Shown here: positions 1 through 5,062 of the stretch, one piece after another
Numbering within the stretch: position 1 is the stretch's first letter
Layout: each line of letters starts with the position of its first letter
Source of the DNA: Collinsella sp.
GTDB taxonomy: Bacteria > Actinomycetota > Coriobacteriia > Coriobacteriales > Coriobacteriaceae
DNA length: 5,062 nucleotides
NCBI GenBank assembly: GCA_019424965.1
Contig: JAHYYL010000056.1
Span: 1-5,062 of the forward strand
Direction: 5' to 3'
Notes under the pieces: model-generated
Told to the model about the DNA's origin: nothing
Databases searched by the model: none
What the model saw: only the letters and a program-made list of their open reading frames with translations
Made by a program: the position numbers and the translations under genes

Positions 1-204
1 CTCGTCCGCCGCAGGGTCGACGGCGTCGAGGCTCTGGTTCTCCTCGACGGTCGCCTCCGGGGCGTTCTCGTCCGTGGCGTTGGCGTAGTCCGTGAACATG
101 GTCACGTTCAGGAACGAGAACACCAGAAGCACCGACAGCAAGACTGACAGGAACTTGCCCTCGGCGGTGTTTCTCGCGTCCATGAACCGCGCTATGGTCC
201 GCAT
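1..204 (-). CDS. N-terminus of a secreted or surface-anchored protein (partial, runs out of the window)
   Basis: The first 68 codons are visible and the rest lies beyond the left edge. The N-terminus has a basic start (MRTIARFMDARN), then a hydrophobic stretch at about residues 18-35 (KFLSVLLSVLLVFSFLN), and an Ala-x-Ala type cleavage site at about residue 43 (DYANA). After it the chain is rich in Ala, Glu and Asp, typical of the mature start of a Gram-positive surface protein. It is therefore very likely exported. A long charged leader before the hydrophobic core is common in very large cell-wall proteins. I chose the ATG at 204 over the in-frame ATG at 183 because AAGGAAGG lies 8 nt before it. 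The product family cannot be named because no mature domain is visible. A signal peptidase gene on the same strand, 3.9 kb upstream, may process it, which is an inference. Confidence 0.8.
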   Translation of the reverse strand, partial: MRTIARFMDARNTAEGKFLSVLLSVLLVFSFLNVTMFTDYANATDENAPEATVEENQSLDAVDPAADE

Positions 205-212
205 ACTCCGCA

Positions 213-220
213 CCTTCCTT
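213..220 (-). promoter_or_regulatory. Shine-Dalgarno site of the left-hand secreted protein
   Basis: On the minus strand this reads AAGGAAGG, ending 8 nt before the ATG at 204-202. It is a strong purine-rich site at good spacing and decides the start codon in favour of 204 over the internal ATG at 183. Confidence 0.7.
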
Positions 221-244
221 CTACTCCGTTTCCTACTACCTTTT

Positions 245-273
245 TAAATACCGGTTTGGAGACCGGACATTTA
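245..273 (-). repeat. Imperfect hairpin in the leader of the secreted-protein gene
   Basis: TAAAT at 245-249 pairs with ATTTA at 269-273, and CCGGT at 251-255 pairs with ACCGG at 262-266. The loop is 6 nt and a small 1-by-2 internal bulge separates the stem parts. It lies about 40 nt before the start codon and about 25 nt before the Shine-Dalgarno site, so it could be an operator or a leader RNA hairpin. Its role is not known. Confidence 0.5.
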
Positions 274-361
274 AACCTATTTACCGGGGGTCGGGCGAAC
301 CTTCCCTCGCTGTCATCGGAGGCTTCGGGCTGAAGCGGTTTGCTTCGAGCGATTCCTCGTT

Positions 362-383
362 GACAACTTGTAAACAAGCTGTC
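362..383. repeat. 22-bp near-perfect palindrome, candidate operator
   Basis: The two 11-bp halves match at 9 positions around the core CTTGTAAACAAG (367-378), with outer arms GACA and TGTC. The size and dyad symmetry suit the binding site of a dimeric helix-turn-helix regulator. It lies about 160 bp before the secreted-protein start, in the region that must hold its promoter. No regulator gene is visible in the window, so the function is inferred. Confidence 0.45.
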
Positions 384-521
384 GGGAGCGTGTTCGAAAC
401 GGGCCTTCTCGTAGCCGTTTCGACACCCAAATCTCACCCGCACGTTACCGATGGCTAGGTTTACTTTATTGATCTGGGCTTATTTGTCCACTGACAAAAA
501 TGACGTTAAAGTCAACGATTA

Positions 522-541
522 TGAAATTGCTTCGAATTTCA
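522..541. repeat. Short perfect inverted repeat
   Basis: TGAAATT at 522-528 is repeated inverted as AATTTCA at 535-541, with a 6-nt GCTTCG loop. It is A+T-rich and has no T-run on either side, so it is not a good terminator. On the minus strand it sits just before a CATAAT hexamer (523-518) and could be an operator, but that is weak. Confidence 0.35.
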
Positions 542-740
542 AAGCTCTGACCAGGGGTTTCGCGGAACTTTCTTAAGAGGGACCCAAACAAATTGGTAGG
601 CAAATGACAGAGTAAAGAACGACGAAAATGTTCCCTAAACGCTCTAAACCCTATTCGAGCGGTATTTTTCCAGGGGTGAACGGTAAAAGAGAAAAGCCCT
701 TACAAGACCCGTCAGAGCAATGCCGTATCGGAGCGCCCAT

Positions 741-771
741 AGAGGCTACGCCATAGCCACCGCTAGCCTCT
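741..771 (-). repeat. Inverted repeat overlapping the stop codon of the left ATPase
   Basis: AGAGGCTA at 741-748 and TAGCCTCT at 764-771 form a perfect 8-bp stem with a 15-nt loop. The right arm contains the TAG stop codon (765-763) of the ATPase. On the minus strand no T-run follows the stem, so it is not a standard intrinsic terminator, although it may protect the mRNA 3' end. Confidence 0.45.
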
Positions 772-2115
772 CCCGATGCCGCCAATGATCACCGGCGCGA
801 GGTACAAAGGCTCCATCTCAAGCGCCCCTCTGCGCGACACGTCCTTCTGCGAAAAGAGTATGCACCGGGATATGACATTAGAATACTTGACAGCAAACTC
901 ATCAATCGACTTATGGCTGTTAGCTCCCGAGGACTTCACTTCTATAGCAACGATTTTCGCTTTGACCTTGTCCGCCAGCAGGAAGTCAACCTCATAAGCA
1001 TGAGTCTTCCCCTTCGGCCGCCAGCTATGGAAGTACAAGTCCCTTCCGCAGCTTGCTATGATCTGTGCCACCGCATTTTCGTAAAGATACCCCAAGTCAG
1101 CGCTCAGGCTATCCCCTAGAAGCCTCTGATAGAGGTCGACATTCGCGCCATCTTCGCTGTTGAACATCATAGTCACGAAAAGACCCGTATCCGCAAGGTA
1201 GAGCTTGTAGGAGCCGAAGTCCTTGGTCTGGGACAGCGCGACGCCCGGATTGGTCGTGTTGTAGCAAGGAAGCACGGTTTTGGAGTCGATCAAATCGAAA
1301 AGCCGCTCCTCGTCTTTGGTGGTCAGTCGCTTTCCCGTTGCGGCAGAGATGCGAAACTGGTTTTTCTTGGCTGCCAACTGGGCCGGGATGGCGTCGAAGA
1401 TAGCCGAGGTACGGCCGCTCGCGTCTATCTTCTTGAAATCGGCCTTGTACAGCTCAATAATTTCACGCTTCACACGATCGATGGCTTCGAAATTCTCGCC
1501 CCTCCTGTACGCCTCGACGGCCTGTGGCATGCCTCCCACGGCCATATATATGCGGAAATCGCGCATGAGGCTCCTATTAGTGGCGTTTCCAGCCGGTTGT
1601 CCAAGTGCAGCAAGTTGCTCAAGCACCCCGAACCTGCCGTTGTCGCACGCCCAGCAGAACTCCTCGTAGTCCATGGGATGAATCGCGATCCTGTGCTCCT
1701 CAGAAGGAATGACAATCCCCTTCACGTTCTTCTTAATGGATATGAGCGATCCGGTTTCAATATAGTCATAGCGCCCGTCAGCCACAAAGTATTTGATTGC
1801 CTGTCGAACCTTCGGCACAAGCTGCACCTCATCGAACACGATAACCGACTTTCCCGGTATGAGCGTTATACCGGTCTGCGCTTGCAGTCGAAGGAAGAAC
1901 AGATCTAGATTCGCCACATCGTCGAACACAGCCAGCATATCGCTCGTGATGTTCGCGAAATCGATTATGATGCTGGAATCGTACTCCTCCTCCGCGAAAT
2001 GCTTGGCGATAGTGCTCTTTCCCACGCGCCGCGGGCCCTCCAACAAGGCCGCATACCCGTTGCTATAGTCGCGCTTCCATCTAAGCAGCTTTTCATAGGC
2101 TTTTCTTTTGAACAT
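763..2115 (-). CDS. ATP-binding protein, AAA_14 plus DUF4143 type (COG1373-like)
   Basis: This 450-residue protein has the usual length and layout of the family. Walker A is GPRRVGKST (residues 27-35), Walker B is IVFDEVQ (92-98), and a sensor-1-like ETGSLIS follows at 120-126. The family-typical MDYEEF (148-153) and VGGMPQAV (193-200) come next. The C-terminal DUF4143 part has YENAV followed by EVD (375-377) and IEVKSS (391-396), which matches a PD-(D/E)XK nuclease-like fold. It is predicted to be a cytosolic ATPase; the cellular role of the family is largely unknown and I do not assign one. The start at 2115 is preceded by the purine-rich AGAAGAAGAC. Its own promoter and a three-copy repeat array lie just upstream. 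It is more A+T-rich than the signal peptidase gene, which fits horizontal acquisition. It is only distantly similar to the next ATPase, so the two are not a recent duplication. Confidence 0.92.
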   Translation of the reverse strand: MFKRKAYEKLLRWKRDYSNGYAALLEGPRRVGKSTIAKHFAEEEYDSSIIIDFANITSDMLAVFDDVANLDLFFLRLQAQTGITLIPGKSVIVFDEVQLVPKVRQAIKYFVADGRYDYIETGSLISIKKNVKGIVIPSEEHRIAIHPMDYEEFCWACDNGRFGVLEQLAALGQPAGNATNRSLMRDFRIYMAVGGMPQAVEAYRRGENFEAIDRVKREIIELYKADFKKIDASGRTSAIFDAIPAQLAAKKNQFRISAATGKRLTTKDEERLFDLIDSKTVLPCYNTTNPGVALSQTKDFGSYKLYLADTGLFVTMMFNSEDGANVDLYQRLLGDSLSADLGYLYENAVAQIIASCGRDLYFHSWRPKGKTHAYEVDFLLADKVKAKIVAIEVKSSGANSHKSIDEFAVKYSNVISRCILFSQKDVSRRGALEMEPLYLAPVIIGGIGRG

Positions 2116-2142
2116 AAGTCTTCTTCTATCTGCAATAATGCG

Positions 2143-2222
2143 GTTTTTGCAAAGCAGTATAAGGCAATTAGTTACGTTTTTGCAAGATTGTAAGATATGA
2201 TATGTTCAGTTTTTGCAAGATT
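2143..2222. repeat. Three direct repeats of GTTTTTGCAA at an exact 33-bp period
   Basis: GTTTTTGCAA occurs at 2143-2152, 2176-2185 and 2209-2218. The two copies farther from the gene extend to the same 14 bp, GTTTTTGCAAGATT (2176-2189 and 2209-2222). The sequence between the copies is not conserved, so this is not a simple tandem duplication but a set of spaced sites, about three helical turns apart and on nearly the same DNA face. They span the promoter of the left ATPase, which suggests cooperative binding by a regulator, possibly the ATPase itself. A degenerate fourth copy, CTTTTTGCCAAG, lies at 2239-2250. Confidence 0.75.
2156..2185 (-). promoter_or_regulatory. Predicted promoter of the left ATPase
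   Basis: On the minus strand the -35 is TTGCAA (2185-2180) and the -10 is TATACT (2161-2156), with an 18-bp spacer. The start point would fall near 2149, giving a leader of about 33 nt. The -35 lies inside the middle copy of the GTTTTTGCAA repeat and the start point lies inside the gene-proximal copy, so a protein bound there would block transcription. Confidence 0.55.
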
Positions 2223-2238
2223 AGAGGTTTAGCGCGGG

Positions 2239-2600
2239 CTTTTTGCCAAGCTGGTTGCCTGGCCTCAGCCAACTTGGGAGGTTTGGTACCCCGGAGAGCC
2301 GTTTTCGCGGCAGGATCACGCGGTTTGGTTCCTTTTCGTGGCGAGATCTCAAGTTTGGTACCCGTCGTCGGGCAAATCTCGAGGTTTGGTACCCGCAAAA
2401 GCCGCCCGGGCAAATCGCGACCAGGCGTTTCTCCGAGGCCGGGGAACCAAATCACCGAAGTTGGCAGAAATCGGGGTACCAAACCTCGAGATTCGCCATA
2501 ACTCGAAGCCCAAAACGAATTCGGGGTACCAAATCCCCGATCTTGGCAGATGGGTGCCAAACGCCCAATCTTGGCGTGACGGGCATCAGATCTCGGTTCC
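2239..2600. repeat. Cluster of about eight copies of a GGTTTGGTACCCC repeat in two opposed arms
   Basis: The core GTTTGGTACC, or a one-base variant, starts at 2281, 2323, 2353 and 2384 on the plus strand. Its reverse complement occurs at 2443-2452, 2475-2484, 2525-2534 and 2553-2562. Each copy is part of a unit of roughly 25-30 bp: the core is preceded on its own strand by GGCAAATCTCG- or GCCAAGATCGGG-like sequence. More degenerate pieces lie near 2241, 2408 and 2590. Left-arm copies face one way and right-arm copies the other, so the cluster is a large imperfect inverted repeat able to form long hairpins. Open frames across it encode only low-complexity repeats of GTK/VPNLE type and are not genes. 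It resembles a REP/MITE-like intergenic element; I do not recognise a named family. Confidence 0.8.
2371..2497. repeat. Best-matched inverted pair of the repeat cluster
   Basis: The 24 bp at 2371-2394 and the reverse complement of 2474-2497 agree at 23 positions, sharing ATCTCGAGGTTTGGTACCC. This is the strongest potential stem in the cluster, with a loop of about 79 nt that itself holds another copy (2443-2452). Confidence 0.7.
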
Positions 2601-2629
2601 TGAAGAGGAGCAGTTGATTGCCGTCACGC
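2574..2629 (-). repeat. Inverted repeat spanning the 3' end of the right ATPase
   Basis: GCGTGACGG at 2574-2582 and CCGTCACGC at 2621-2629 are perfect 9-bp reverse complements, 38 nt apart. The right arm contains the TGA stop of the ATPase gene. No T-run follows on the minus strand, so it is not a standard terminator. It marks the edge between the gene and the repeat cluster. Confidence 0.4.
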
Positions 2630-3925
2630 GGCCAGAGATCGGATTGGGATTACGTAGATGCCGTCGGGACGACGATAGGGGGCCTCGCCCATTCCGGTTA
2701 TAACAGCCATGAACACTGGCGCAGGCGTGCGGGAGAGCTCGTCCTTCAGGAGTTTGCTGCGCAATCGCAACAGGCTCTTCGCCCCGGCCTCCACCTTTTC
2801 TTGACTGAGCTTGACTTCGATTGCCGCCCAGCTGCCGTCGGCTCGCTCAATGATGGCATCGACCTCCAGGCCGGCATCATCCCGATAGTACTTGAGCGGC
2901 TGGTCGCTCACATTCGGCAATGCGCGCGCGTAGACCCCCAGATCGCGCATGACAAGGTTCTCGAAAACAAGACCGAACGTTTGCCAATCCTGAAGAAGGG
3001 ACGAGGAGTTGCCGCCCAAAAGACCAACGGCAAGGGAGGGATCCGCAAAATAGAGCTTGGGCTTTGTGCGCATGCGCAGCGGAGAGCGGGCTGCCGGAAC
3101 CCAGCCGGGTATCTCATCGACAAGGTAGATGTTTTTCAGGATTTCGAGATGGCGATACATGTCCTTGAGCTGAGTCTCCGTCGCCTTGGCGTCCTGCGGC
3201 AGCGCAAACACGTCGGCGGCTAGCGTCTTCGCCGTGGGGGACTGACCGAGATTGCGGGCGAGCGACGCAGCAAGCCTTCTTGCCGTAAGGCCGTCGCCAC
3301 CGAACCGGGGAACGCTCTCTTCGAAAACGAGACCTAAGTATTCCCGCACGATAGTCTGCGCATCGTCGGCCGAAAGGAAAGTCGCCTCGGGCCATCCGCC
3401 GCGGCACGCAAGCTCAGAGAGGCCGACAAGGCCATCGGGGCACTGACTCGCGGCGAACTCTCCTTCGAAAAGGGCCGCGAGGCTGACAGATGCCCCGGAC
3501 TCGCCCGTCTCCGAAAGCGTCATAGGGCTCATTCGAATACGCCCGATGCGGCCGGCCCCACTATGGGAACGCTCGCCTGGATTTAATGGAGTCGATGACC
3601 CAGTGAGGATCCAGAGGCCCTTCGTTCCAGCTGCATCGTCCACAGCGTGACGAACGGTGTCCCACACTTGCGGCACGCGCTGCCATTCGTCGATGACATG
3701 CGGATGCTCTCCCGCAAGAGCGTAAGCGGGATCGGCCTGCACGATTTGCAGGTTCGCGCCGCGATCGACGTAGGTGATGCTTTCGCCATGGGCCATAGCG
3801 GCCCACGTTTTGCCGCACCACTTTGTGCCCGATATCTCAACAGCGCCGAAAAGGCGCAGATAGCGTTCAATTTGCGCATCGGCAATACGAGGACGATAAG
3901 TGCCAGACGCAAGTAATTGTCCCAT
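2624..3925 (-). CDS. ATP-binding protein, AAA_14 plus DUF4143 type, second and diverged copy
   Basis: This 433-residue protein has Walker A GTKWCGKT (33-40), Walker B HVIDEWQ (76-82) and sensor-1-like ILTGSS (106-111). These are followed by the motif HSGAGRIGRIRMSPM (121-135), which is typical of this branch. The C-terminal DUF4143 part has VFENLV, then LEVDAII (353-359) and IEVKLS (369-374), giving E354, D356, E370 and K372 as a PD-(D/E)XK-like pattern. It belongs to the same broad family as the ATPase to its left, but differs throughout outside the motifs. It is predicted to be cytosolic, and its biological role is unknown. The start at 3925 is supported by AAAGGGG about 10 nt upstream and by a promoter 33 nt upstream. 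About 500 bp containing the repeat cluster separates it from the next gene, so the two ATPases are probably transcribed separately. Confidence 0.92.
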   Translation of the reverse strand: MGQLLASGTYRPRIADAQIERYLRLFGAVEISGTKWCGKTWAAMAHGESITYVDRGANLQIVQADPAYALAGEHPHVIDEWQRVPQVWDTVRHAVDDAAGTKGLWILTGSSTPLNPGERSHSGAGRIGRIRMSPMTLSETGESGASVSLAALFEGEFAASQCPDGLVGLSELACRGGWPEATFLSADDAQTIVREYLGLVFEESVPRFGGDGLTARRLAASLARNLGQSPTAKTLAADVFALPQDAKATETQLKDMYRHLEILKNIYLVDEIPGWVPAARSPLRMRTKPKLYFADPSLAVGLLGGNSSSLLQDWQTFGLVFENLVMRDLGVYARALPNVSDQPLKYYRDDAGLEVDAIIERADGSWAAIEVKLSQEKVEAGAKSLLRLRSKLLKDELSRTPAPVFMAVITGMGEAPYRRPDGIYVIPIRSLAA

Positions 3926-3957
3926 TGCTGAACAGCCCCTTTCGAATACTTAGACCG

Positions 3958-3986
3958 ATGATATTCAAAATAACGAGGTTTTACAA
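3958..3986 (-). promoter_or_regulatory. Predicted promoter of the right ATPase
   Basis: On the minus strand the -35 is TTGTAA (3986-3981) and the -10 is TATCAT (3963-3958), with a 17-bp spacer. The start point would be near 3951, about 26 nt before the ATG. One copy of the CAAAATAACGAG repeat fills the spacer and a second abuts the -35. Confidence 0.55.
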
Positions 3987-4022
3987 GCAAAAAAACGAGA
4001 GTTTCAGGTACAAAATAACGAA
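3966..4022. repeat. Three direct repeats of CAAAATAACGAG at 22-23 bp spacing
   Basis: Copies are CAAAATAACGAG (3966-3977), CAAAAAAACGAG (3988-3999, one change) and CAAAATAACGAA (4011-4022, one change). The first two also share a GTTT[T/C]A-like tail. The spacing is about two helical turns, so the sites face the same side of the DNA. They overlap and extend upstream of the predicted promoter of the right ATPase, a layout parallel to that at the left ATPase although the sequence differs. Confidence 0.7.
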
Positions 4023-4062
4023 GAGTGAGTGGGCTGGGTTGATTGTCATCCGCGTGGGGGCA

Positions 4063-4677
4063 CTAGCTTTCGTTTTGGTGGCGGTCGGCGAGGGAGCTGA
4101 GGACAGAGCCCACCACGCAGAAGGCGACGCCCATGAGCACGATCCAGCCGAGCAGCAACTTGCCGGGCGTCGACCCTAAGGCTATGAGGAAGTAGCCCAC
4201 ATAGGGCACCGAAAACACCACGCGGCCGAGCACGTTCTGGTAGGGAACGGGGCGAATGTCCACCTCGTCGTTGGCGTCACCCTTGGTGACAAGCTCGCCC
4301 TCGGCGGAGACGTTCTCCCGCACGCGGTGCACAATGACGTCCTGGTCGCGCCAGAACGCGGCCACGTCGCCCGCCTGCAGCGCGGCGCCCTCGGCCGGCT
4401 CGGCGTACACCAGGCTGCCCGTGGGATAAGCGGGTTCCATGGAGCCGGAAATGATGGCGTAGGACTGCATCCCCATAACGCGCGGCACCACTGAGGCGCC
4501 CAGCCCCACAACTCCCAGCGCCACGAGCATAAGAGCTCCCACCGCCGTGCACAGCCGCGCGATGACGCGCATCCGCGCCAGCCGCCGTTCGACCGCCCGG
4601 GAAAAAGCATCGGTCATCGCGGCCGATCCTGCGGCCGATGCGGGTGGCTCCGCTATGTTCCGGGGGTCTTTTGACAT
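4063..4677 (-). CDS. Signal peptidase I, ER/SipW type (family S26B)
   Basis: This membrane serine protease cleaves signal peptides from exported proteins on the outer face of the membrane. Counting from the ATG at 4677 (204 residues), a hydrophobic segment at about 37-60 is followed by ISGSMEP (76-82) with the nucleophile Ser79. GDV (103-105) comes next, then VHRV (116-119), where His117 replaces the Lys of the usual bacterial enzyme, and TKGDAND (131-137) with the conserved acidic residues. A second hydrophobic region occupies about 158-196. The His form is typical of archaeal, ER and Bacillus SipW enzymes, which often serve dedicated surface or matrix proteins. The start is uncertain. The ATG at 4677 has no Shine-Dalgarno site; the ATG at 4617 (184 residues) has AGGA 9 nt before it and still keeps the membrane segment. 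The upstream neighbour is the end of a surface protein, a plausible substrate. Confidence 0.9.
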   Translation of the reverse strand: MSKDPRNIAEPPASAAGSAAMTDAFSRAVERRLARMRVIARLCTAVGALMLVALGVVGLGASVVPRVMGMQSYAIISGSMEPAYPTGSLVYAEPAEGAALQAGDVAAFWRDQDVIVHRVRENVSAEGELVTKGDANDEVDIRPVPYQNVLGRVVFSVPYVGYFLIALGSTPGKLLLGWIVLMGVAFCVVGSVLSSLADRHQNES

Positions 4678-4765
4678 GAGTTCAATGTACCACGTGCCGG
4701 CGTTCCTGTGGGTCGGAACGGGCAACTCCGCCGATCAACGCCTGACGGGGGCCCTGCGCAAAGCA

Positions 4766-4804
4766 GCCTTCCGCTGCCTGTTGGGAGGGGCGGCAGCGGA
4801 AGGC
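4766..4804 (-). terminator. Strong hairpin after the right-hand surface protein, likely terminator
   Basis: GCCTTCCGCTGCC (4766-4778) and GGCAGCGGAAGGC (4792-4804) form a perfect 13-bp G+C-rich stem with a 13-nt loop. It begins 26 nt past the TAA stop of the surface protein. On the minus strand only a weak T-rich stretch (TGCTTTG) follows, so termination may be incomplete and may allow some read-through into the signal peptidase gene. Confidence 0.7.
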
Positions 4805-4830
4805 CGACAGGGGGAACATGAGCCGGGGCC

Positions 4831-5062
4831 TTACAGGGTTTCGGCCTCTTCCTTCTTCTTGCGCACGTTGACGATAATGATGGCCACCATGATGGCGGCG
4901 ATAACCGCAGCGGCAATGGCCCACGGAATCCAATCGGTGTTGAGCGCCGGGGCAACATCGCCGGGCTGCTGGGCGGCGCCGGCGGCCTGGGGAGTCTCGT
5001 TGTCGTCGAGACTCTCCTCGCGGGGCTCAGCCAGCGGGTTGCCGTTCTCGTCGACCACTTCG
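4831..5062 (-). CDS. C-terminus of a membrane-anchored surface protein (partial, enters from the right edge)
   Basis: The last 76 codons are visible, ending in TAA at 4833-4831. The reading frame is open to the window edge, so the GTG at 5058 is probably internal. The sequence VVDENGNPL is typical of loops in cell-surface repeat domains. An acidic Ala/Pro/Gln-rich linker follows, and then one transmembrane helix (about WIPWAIAAAVIAAIMVAII) and a basic tail with RKKKEE. This is the topology of a C-terminal membrane anchor with the bulk of the protein outside. I see no LPxTG sorting motif before the helix, so it appears to be held by the helix rather than linked by sortase. It is the gene just upstream of the signal peptidase, separated by a terminator-like hairpin. 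The protein family cannot be named from this end. Confidence 0.8.
   Translation of the reverse strand, partial: EVVDENGNPLAEPREESLDDNETPQAAGAAQQPGDVAPALNTDWIPWAIAAAVIAAIMVAIIIVNVRKKKEEAETL

Larger units (their letters stand above)
205..762. other. Intergenic region without a supported gene; promoter and leader of the left-hand secreted protein
   Basis: This 558-bp gap separates the stop of the left ATPase from the start of the secreted protein. It is clearly richer in A+T than the flanking surface-protein genes. The short open frames in it show no recognisable protein. It contains several small inverted repeats, listed separately. The promoter of the secreted protein must lie here or further upstream. 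I see only weak candidates on the minus strand: a CATAAT hexamer at 518-523 without a good -35, and TAAATA at 278-283, also without one. No intrinsic terminator with a clear T-run follows the ATPase stop, so read-through from the ATPase gene is possible. Confidence 0.5.

Noticed and set aside
360..388. TTGACA at 360-365 as a plus-strand promoter
   Set aside because: No -10 hexamer lies at the right distance and there is no plus-strand gene to serve; the bases belong to the 22-bp palindrome.
192..443. Minus-strand open frame of 83 codons
   Set aside because: It overlaps the start and ribosome site of the secreted protein in another frame and has no recognisable feature.
2168..2560. Minus-strand open frame of 130 codons across the repeat cluster
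   Set aside because: Its protein is only the translation of the DNA repeat (recurring GTKP/VPNLE-like segments), both strands are open in several frames there, and the predicted promoter of the left ATPase lies at its 3' end.
2239..2600. CRISPR array
   Set aside because: Copies change orientation, spacing runs from 28 to 50 bp, the repeats are degenerate and there are no cas genes.
2202..2703. Plus-strand open frames of about 100-124 codons over the same cluster
   Set aside because: They are repeat translations with no recognisable domain, and part of them overlaps the well-supported ATPase gene.
2618..3223. Plus-strand open frame of 201 codons
   Set aside because: It is antisense to the right ATPase, whose motifs are intact; high G+C content keeps the opposite strand open.
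763..3925. Toxin-antitoxin or restriction system formed by the ATPase pair
   Set aside because: No methylase, toxin or antitoxin-like partner is visible; the nuclease-like pattern alone does not support such a call.
4678..4725. TTG at 4725 as the signal peptidase start
   Set aside because: The purine stretch abuts the codon with no usable spacing, and two ATG codons downstream fit the family better.
4831..5058. Complete small 75-residue membrane protein starting at the GTG at 5058
   Set aside because: The frame stays open to the window edge and the sequence looks like the linker and anchor of a larger surface protein; no ribosome site can be judged.

Overview
The window comes from a G+C-rich bacterial chromosome. 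All five genes I can support lie on the minus strand and are best read from the right end to the left. An ER/SipW-type signal peptidase beside large-looking surface proteins, together with the base composition, fits a gut actinobacterium of the Coriobacteriia (Eggerthella, Gordonibacter or Adlercreutzia kind). That placement is an inference from gene content; no ribosomal or other marker gene is present.

Right part (4063-5062): the C-terminal end of a membrane-anchored surface protein runs in from outside the window. It has a single transmembrane helix and a basic tail, and it ends in a strong 13-bp hairpin. Next comes a signal peptidase I with His in place of the catalytic Lys. At the far left (1-204) is the N-terminus of a secreted or surface protein with a long signal peptide, also running out of the window. 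A surface-protein locus with its own processing peptidase is the simplest reading of these three genes.

Middle part (763-4022): two diverged ATPases of the AAA_14/DUF4143 type (COG1373-like) lie head to tail between the signal peptidase and the left-hand surface protein. Each has Walker A, Walker B and sensor-1 motifs and a C-terminal domain with a PD-(D/E)XK-like pattern (EVD...EVK). The promoter region of each carries three short direct repeats at near-constant, roughly helical spacing: 33 and 33 bp for the left gene, 22 and 23 bp for the right. The repeats overlap the predicted -35/-10 or start point. This looks like autoregulation or self-recognition, though that is inferred.

Between the two ATPases, 2239-2600 is not coding. 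It is a dense cluster of about eight copies of a short repeat with core GGTTTGGTACCCC. The copies on the left point one way and those on the right point the other, so the cluster is a large imperfect inverted repeat. This is the least explained structure in the window.

The region 205-762 holds no convincing gene. It is relatively A+T-rich, contains several small palindromes, and must hold the promoter and leader of the left-hand secreted protein.
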